A DNA stretch of 64,000 nucleotides from Polyangium mundeleinium (lineage in GTDB: Bacteria > Myxococcota_A > Polyangia > Polyangiales > Polyangiaceae), in NCBI RefSeq assembly GCF_028369105.1, contig NZ_JAQNDO010000001.1, positions 11,750,501 through 11,814,500 of the forward strand, in the 5' to 3' direction. Under the pieces are notes generated by a model. It was given only the letters and a program-made list of their open reading frames with translations, ran no database searches and was not told the DNA's origin. Of this stretch, positions 61,570-64,000 are shown one piece after another; within the stretch, counting starts at the first letter, position 1, and each line of letters opens with the position of its first letter. The translations under genes and the position numbers were made by a program.

Positions 61570-62237
61570 GGTCCTCCGGTGCGCAACGCGTCGCCGAGCG
61601 CGTGCCGGCAAGCGAGGCGAATCCCCAGGGACTGGTTGGGCGTGAGCGGGCGCGTGCGGTTCAAGCCGACGAAAAAGAGCGTCGGGCCAACCTGGAAGCC
61701 GATGAGCTGAAAGCAGGGCCCTTCGCCGATGTGCATCTCGAAGGTCGAGCCCAGGTTGCCGGGCACCGCGGACGCGAGCGAGGCGATCGACGAGGCGACG
61801 AGGCCCGAGCCCGCGAGCTTCGCCTCGGTGTCGCTCACGGCGCCCGCGAGCGGCAGGCCCGCGGCGTCGGCGAGGAACACGTCGGTCGCGCCCGTGGCTT
61901 CGCCGATCCACTGCACGATCTTCTCGCAGCGCTTCACGAGGCTCGTGATGCCCGAGAGATCCGGCAGCTTCGGCAGGTTCCGCGGCGAATCGCCCGCGCT
62001 CGCGTCCGGGTCCTGTGCGGCGGAGGCCGCGACGTGACCGCCGCGCGGCGGGGTCGGCTGGACTGGCGCCGGCGAGGCCTCGGTCGCCGGCGCGGTCGCC
62101 CCGGGATCGAAGGAGACGAGATCGGGCGGCAGCGGCTCGACGGCGGGCGGCTTCTTCTTGCCCTTCTCTTCCCCCGAGAGCGAGGTCGCAGCCGCAATCG
62201 CGTTCGTCAGGTCAAACGAGGAGCGGGATCGGGCCAT
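61566..62237 (-). CDS. Roadblock/LC7-domain protein (MglB-like fold)
   Basis: A 223-residue protein. After a Pro-rich N-terminal ~100 residues lies a roadblock/LC7 domain (GEATGATDVFLADAAGLPLA; LVASSIASLASAVPGN). Such proteins dimerise and regulate small GTPases (MglB with MglA) or cell-position proteins. It overlaps the ParA gene by 26 nt and the next gene by ATGA. A small GTPase is not encoded here. Confidence 0.88.
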   Translation of the reverse strand: MARSRSSFDLTNAIAAATSLSGEEKGKKKPPAVEPLPPDLVSFDPGATAPATEASPAPVQPTPPRGGHVAASAAQDPDASAGDSPRNLPKLPDLSGITSLVKRCEKIVQWIGEATGATDVFLADAAGLPLAGAVSDTEAKLAGSGLVASSIASLASAVPGNLGSTFEMHIGEGPCFQLIGFQVGPTLFFVGLNRTRPLTPNQSLGIRLACRHALGDALRTGGP

Positions 62238-63027
62238 CGTCCTCCTCCGTGGCGCCGCCCTGGCTGTCGAGGCGATCGAGCACGTCGTTCGCGAGTTGAT
62301 CGAAGACACGCGCGAGCGGCGGCGGGCGCTTCTGCATGAGCAGGAGCGGCGAGCCGCGCAGCGACGCTTCGAGGAACACCTCGTCGCGAGGGATCACGCT
62401 GTCGAGGATGATGCCGCCCGGGAAACGCGTCCACAACGTCTCGGCGACCTCGAGCGAGGCCGGCGTCTGCCGATCGAACATCGACAGTACGATGCCGATC
62501 AACGTGAGGCGCGGGTTTTTCTCGGCGCGGACGCGGTCGATGAGCGCGAGGAGCTGGCCGACGGAGCGCAGCGCGAGGGGCTCGGCCTGGAGCGGCGAGA
62601 GCACGTGCGTCGCGGCCTCGAGCGCGCGGCTCGTCACCTTGCCGAGGCCCGCGGGGCAATCGAGGAGCACGATGTCGAACTCGCTCTCGAGCTTGCTCAG
62701 CATCCCGGTGAGCATGCCGGTGCGCGTGAGCGCCTCTTCGAAGCCGGCGACGGTCGTGGGATCGACGCGACCGACGCTGAGCACGTGGAGCTGCGGGTCG
62801 CGGGTCCGGAGGAGGACGTTGCCGATGTGCTCGGCGCCCGTGAGCACCTCTGCGATGCCTGGCCGCGCGCGGTCGGGAAGCCCGAGCGAGAGGCAGAGGC
62901 TGCCTTGCGCGTCGAGCTCCATGAGCAGCGTGCGGTTGCCGGCCCGGGCGAGGGCGAGACCTAGATTGAGCGAGATCGTGGTCTTACCGACGCCTCCCTT
63001 TTGGCTGGCCACGCAGATGACGTGCAT
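62212..63027 (-). CDS. ParA/MinD-family ATPase
   Basis: A 271-residue ATPase with an intact deviant Walker A (VASQKGGVGKTTISLNLGLA), Walker A' ELDAQGSLCLSLG and Walker B IVLLDCPAGLG. Members position cargo on the nucleoid or membrane. No ParB or parS is visible, so an orphan positioning role is more likely than chromosome segregation. It is the first gene of the four-gene unit with roadblock, unknown and V4R proteins. Compare the degenerate KGGVGR protein at 29928. Confidence 0.93.
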   Translation of the reverse strand: MHVICVASQKGGVGKTTISLNLGLALARAGNRTLLMELDAQGSLCLSLGLPDRARPGIAEVLTGAEHIGNVLLRTRDPQLHVLSVGRVDPTTVAGFEEALTRTGMLTGMLSKLESEFDIVLLDCPAGLGKVTSRALEAATHVLSPLQAEPLALRSVGQLLALIDRVRAEKNPRLTLIGIVLSMFDRQTPASLEVAETLWTRFPGGIILDSVIPRDEVFLEASLRGSPLLLMQKRPPPLARVFDQLANDVLDRLDSQGGATEEDDGPIPLLV

Positions 63028-63085
63028 GCTTCTCGCGCCATCGTAGCAGGACACCACGCGAAAAGGTGGGTCGCGCGGCGACGAA

Positions 63086-63511
63086 CTAGATCAGGCTGAT
63101 CCGCTTCATCAACGAACCGCACAGATCCGACTGCGGATTTTTTTGACGCTCGATCGCGAGCCCAGCCCGGAAGATCGCGCTCGCGCTCTCGATGTTGCCG
63201 ATCACGACGTGACAGATGCCGAGCATCTCGTGATCTGCCGGATCGCCGTGCGCCGTCACGATGTCCGTGAGGGGTGACACAGCGGCGCGATGCGCCTCGA
63301 TCATCAAAGGCGTGGCCCGCTCGGGGTTCGGCGCGCCCTTCGCCAGGATCATGAGCTTGAACGCGCTCCTCTGGTCCTCCGGCCGATGCTCCGCGAAGTC
63401 CGGCCTCGAGAAGAGGTCGCGGTAGCCCGCGTACGCCTCGTCGAGCTGGCCATCCCGCCAGTGCTTCGCGATGACCTTGACCGTCTGGACCAGTTCCTCC
63501 TTGTTCGCCAT
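63086..63511 (-). CDS. Small helical (TPR-like) protein
   Basis: A 141-residue protein from ATG 63511 with helical-repeat character (HWRDGQLDEAYAGYRDLF; HEMLGICHVVIGNIESASAI). It lies 58 nt upstream of the ParA gene on the same strand and may belong to the same unit. No signal peptide or catalytic motif was seen. An earlier start at 63523 (ATG) would add four residues. Confidence 0.7.
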   Translation of the reverse strand: MANKEELVQTVKVIAKHWRDGQLDEAYAGYRDLFSRPDFAEHRPEDQRSAFKLMILAKGAPNPERATPLMIEAHRAAVSPLTDIVTAHGDPADHEMLGICHVVIGNIESASAIFRAGLAIERQKNPQSDLCGSLMKRISLI

Positions 63512-63627
63512 TCTGCGAACCATACACAAGTGCACGCGCGGAGGGGAGCCGCGAGCGCATCCCGGACGCGAGAGAGACGTCCGGAACGGGGAGCGGAGGA
63601 CGAGGAAGAGGCTAAGCTCTCCCCAGG

Positions 63628-64000
63628 ATGTTCCTCGATTTCCTGTACGAGCTACGGGGCAGGCAGGTGCCGGTCGGGACGCAGGAGGCCGTGGCGCTCG
63701 GTCGCGCCCTCGCCGCAGGGCTGCACGACTCGTCGCTGGAGGGTTTTTACCACGTGGCGCGGGCCCTCTGCGTGCACTCCGAGGCCCACCTCGACGACTT
63801 CGACCTCGCCTTCGCCAAGCATTTCCGCGGCGTACACGTGGAGGCAAAGAAGATCGCCGAGGAGCTCAAGGCATGGCTCCAGGATCCGAAGCAGCTCCGA
63901 CAGCTCAGCGAGGAAGAGAAGGCGATGATCGAGGCGCTCGACCTCGAAGAGGTGCTGCGCCAATTCGAGGAGCGGCTGCGCGAGCAGAAGGAGCGTCACG
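63628..64000 (+). CDS. CoxE/VWA-like protein, N-terminal part
   Basis: The first 124 codons of a gene that runs off the right edge. MFLDFLYELRGRQVPVGTQE, GLHDSSLEGFYHVARALCV and SEAHLDDFDLAFAKHFRG match the N-terminus of VWA-containing CoxE-like proteins, whose VWA domain would follow outside the window. The family often works with a MoxR-type AAA ATPase. Confidence 0.75.
   Translation, partial: MFLDFLYELRGRQVPVGTQEAVALGRALAAGLHDSSLEGFYHVARALCVHSEAHLDDFDLAFAKHFRGVHVEAKKIAEELKAWLQDPKQLRQLSEEEKAMIEALDLEEVLRQFEERLREQKERH

Noticed and set aside
62212-63027. Chromosome-partition parAB locus
   Set aside because: No ParB gene or parS-like site is adjacent; neighbours are roadblock and V4R genes.

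Overview
The window is high-GC DNA with strong third-position G/C bias and long spurious open frames opposite nearly every gene. Gene content points to a myxobacterium of the Sorangium/Polyangium type: many lipoproteins with Gly/Ala-rich linkers after the lipobox, a Ser/Thr kinase with an outer domain, SUMF1-like and RCC1-like lipoproteins, an OmpA lipoprotein with thrombospondin type-3 repeats, a mitochondrial-type EF-G and ParA/roadblock genes. No rRNA, tRNA, CRISPR array or intact insertion sequence was seen.

Layout. 0-5.6 kb: partial cation-efflux transporter, an ATPase-SLOG fusion overlapping an EF-G gene, an acyltransferase and a Tudor-like lipoprotein. 5.8-10.1 kb: a P450 remnant, then a tightly coupled operon of two SUMF1-like lipoproteins, a membrane Ser/Thr kinase and an Ig-like protein. 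10.1-14.6 kb: three envelope lipoproteins, a Rieske oxygenase and an internally deleted Uma2 remnant. 14.6-24.6 kb: an acetate module (porin, acs, DUF485, actP) divergent from a CbrX/CbrA/CbrB-like system. The gap holds a sigma-54 promoter (TGGTAC-N5-TTGC) and two perfect TTCGTAACGAA palindromes, so the circuit can be read from sequence. 24.7-33.6 kb: RCC1-like lipoprotein, VWA protein, TPR-YbjN protein, two tandem-repeat arrays and a TPR protein with a decayed KGGVGR-type ATPase domain.

33.6-46.4 kb: a polymorphic lipoprotein toxin candidate with its small partner, a methyltransferase, a ferredoxin-cyclase fusion, a divergent pair of SLOG proteins (SIR2-SLOG and SLOG-nucleoside phosphorylase), a patatin, a CPBP protease, nadB and etfBA. 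46.6-55.2 kb: an orphan type VI secretion cassette (VgrG, ATPase, two DUF1795 chaperones, a prePAAR effector, a small candidate immunity protein, DUF2169 protein, LysM-muramidase). 55.4-59.4 kb: a helical unknown, a Gly-rich lipoprotein and a second copy of the polymorphic lipoprotein with a different tip and partner. 59.4-64 kb: a ParA / roadblock / unknown / V4R operon, a small helical protein and the start of a CoxE/VWA-like gene.

Main themes: (1) nucleotide-signalling conflict proteins (three SLOG proteins plus a short remnant of a fourth); (2) contact-dependent antagonism by two routes, type VI secretion and SitA-like lipoprotein toxins; (3) a complete acetate circuit with visible sigma-54 control. 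All functions are inferred from motifs and context read by eye; no database search was run.
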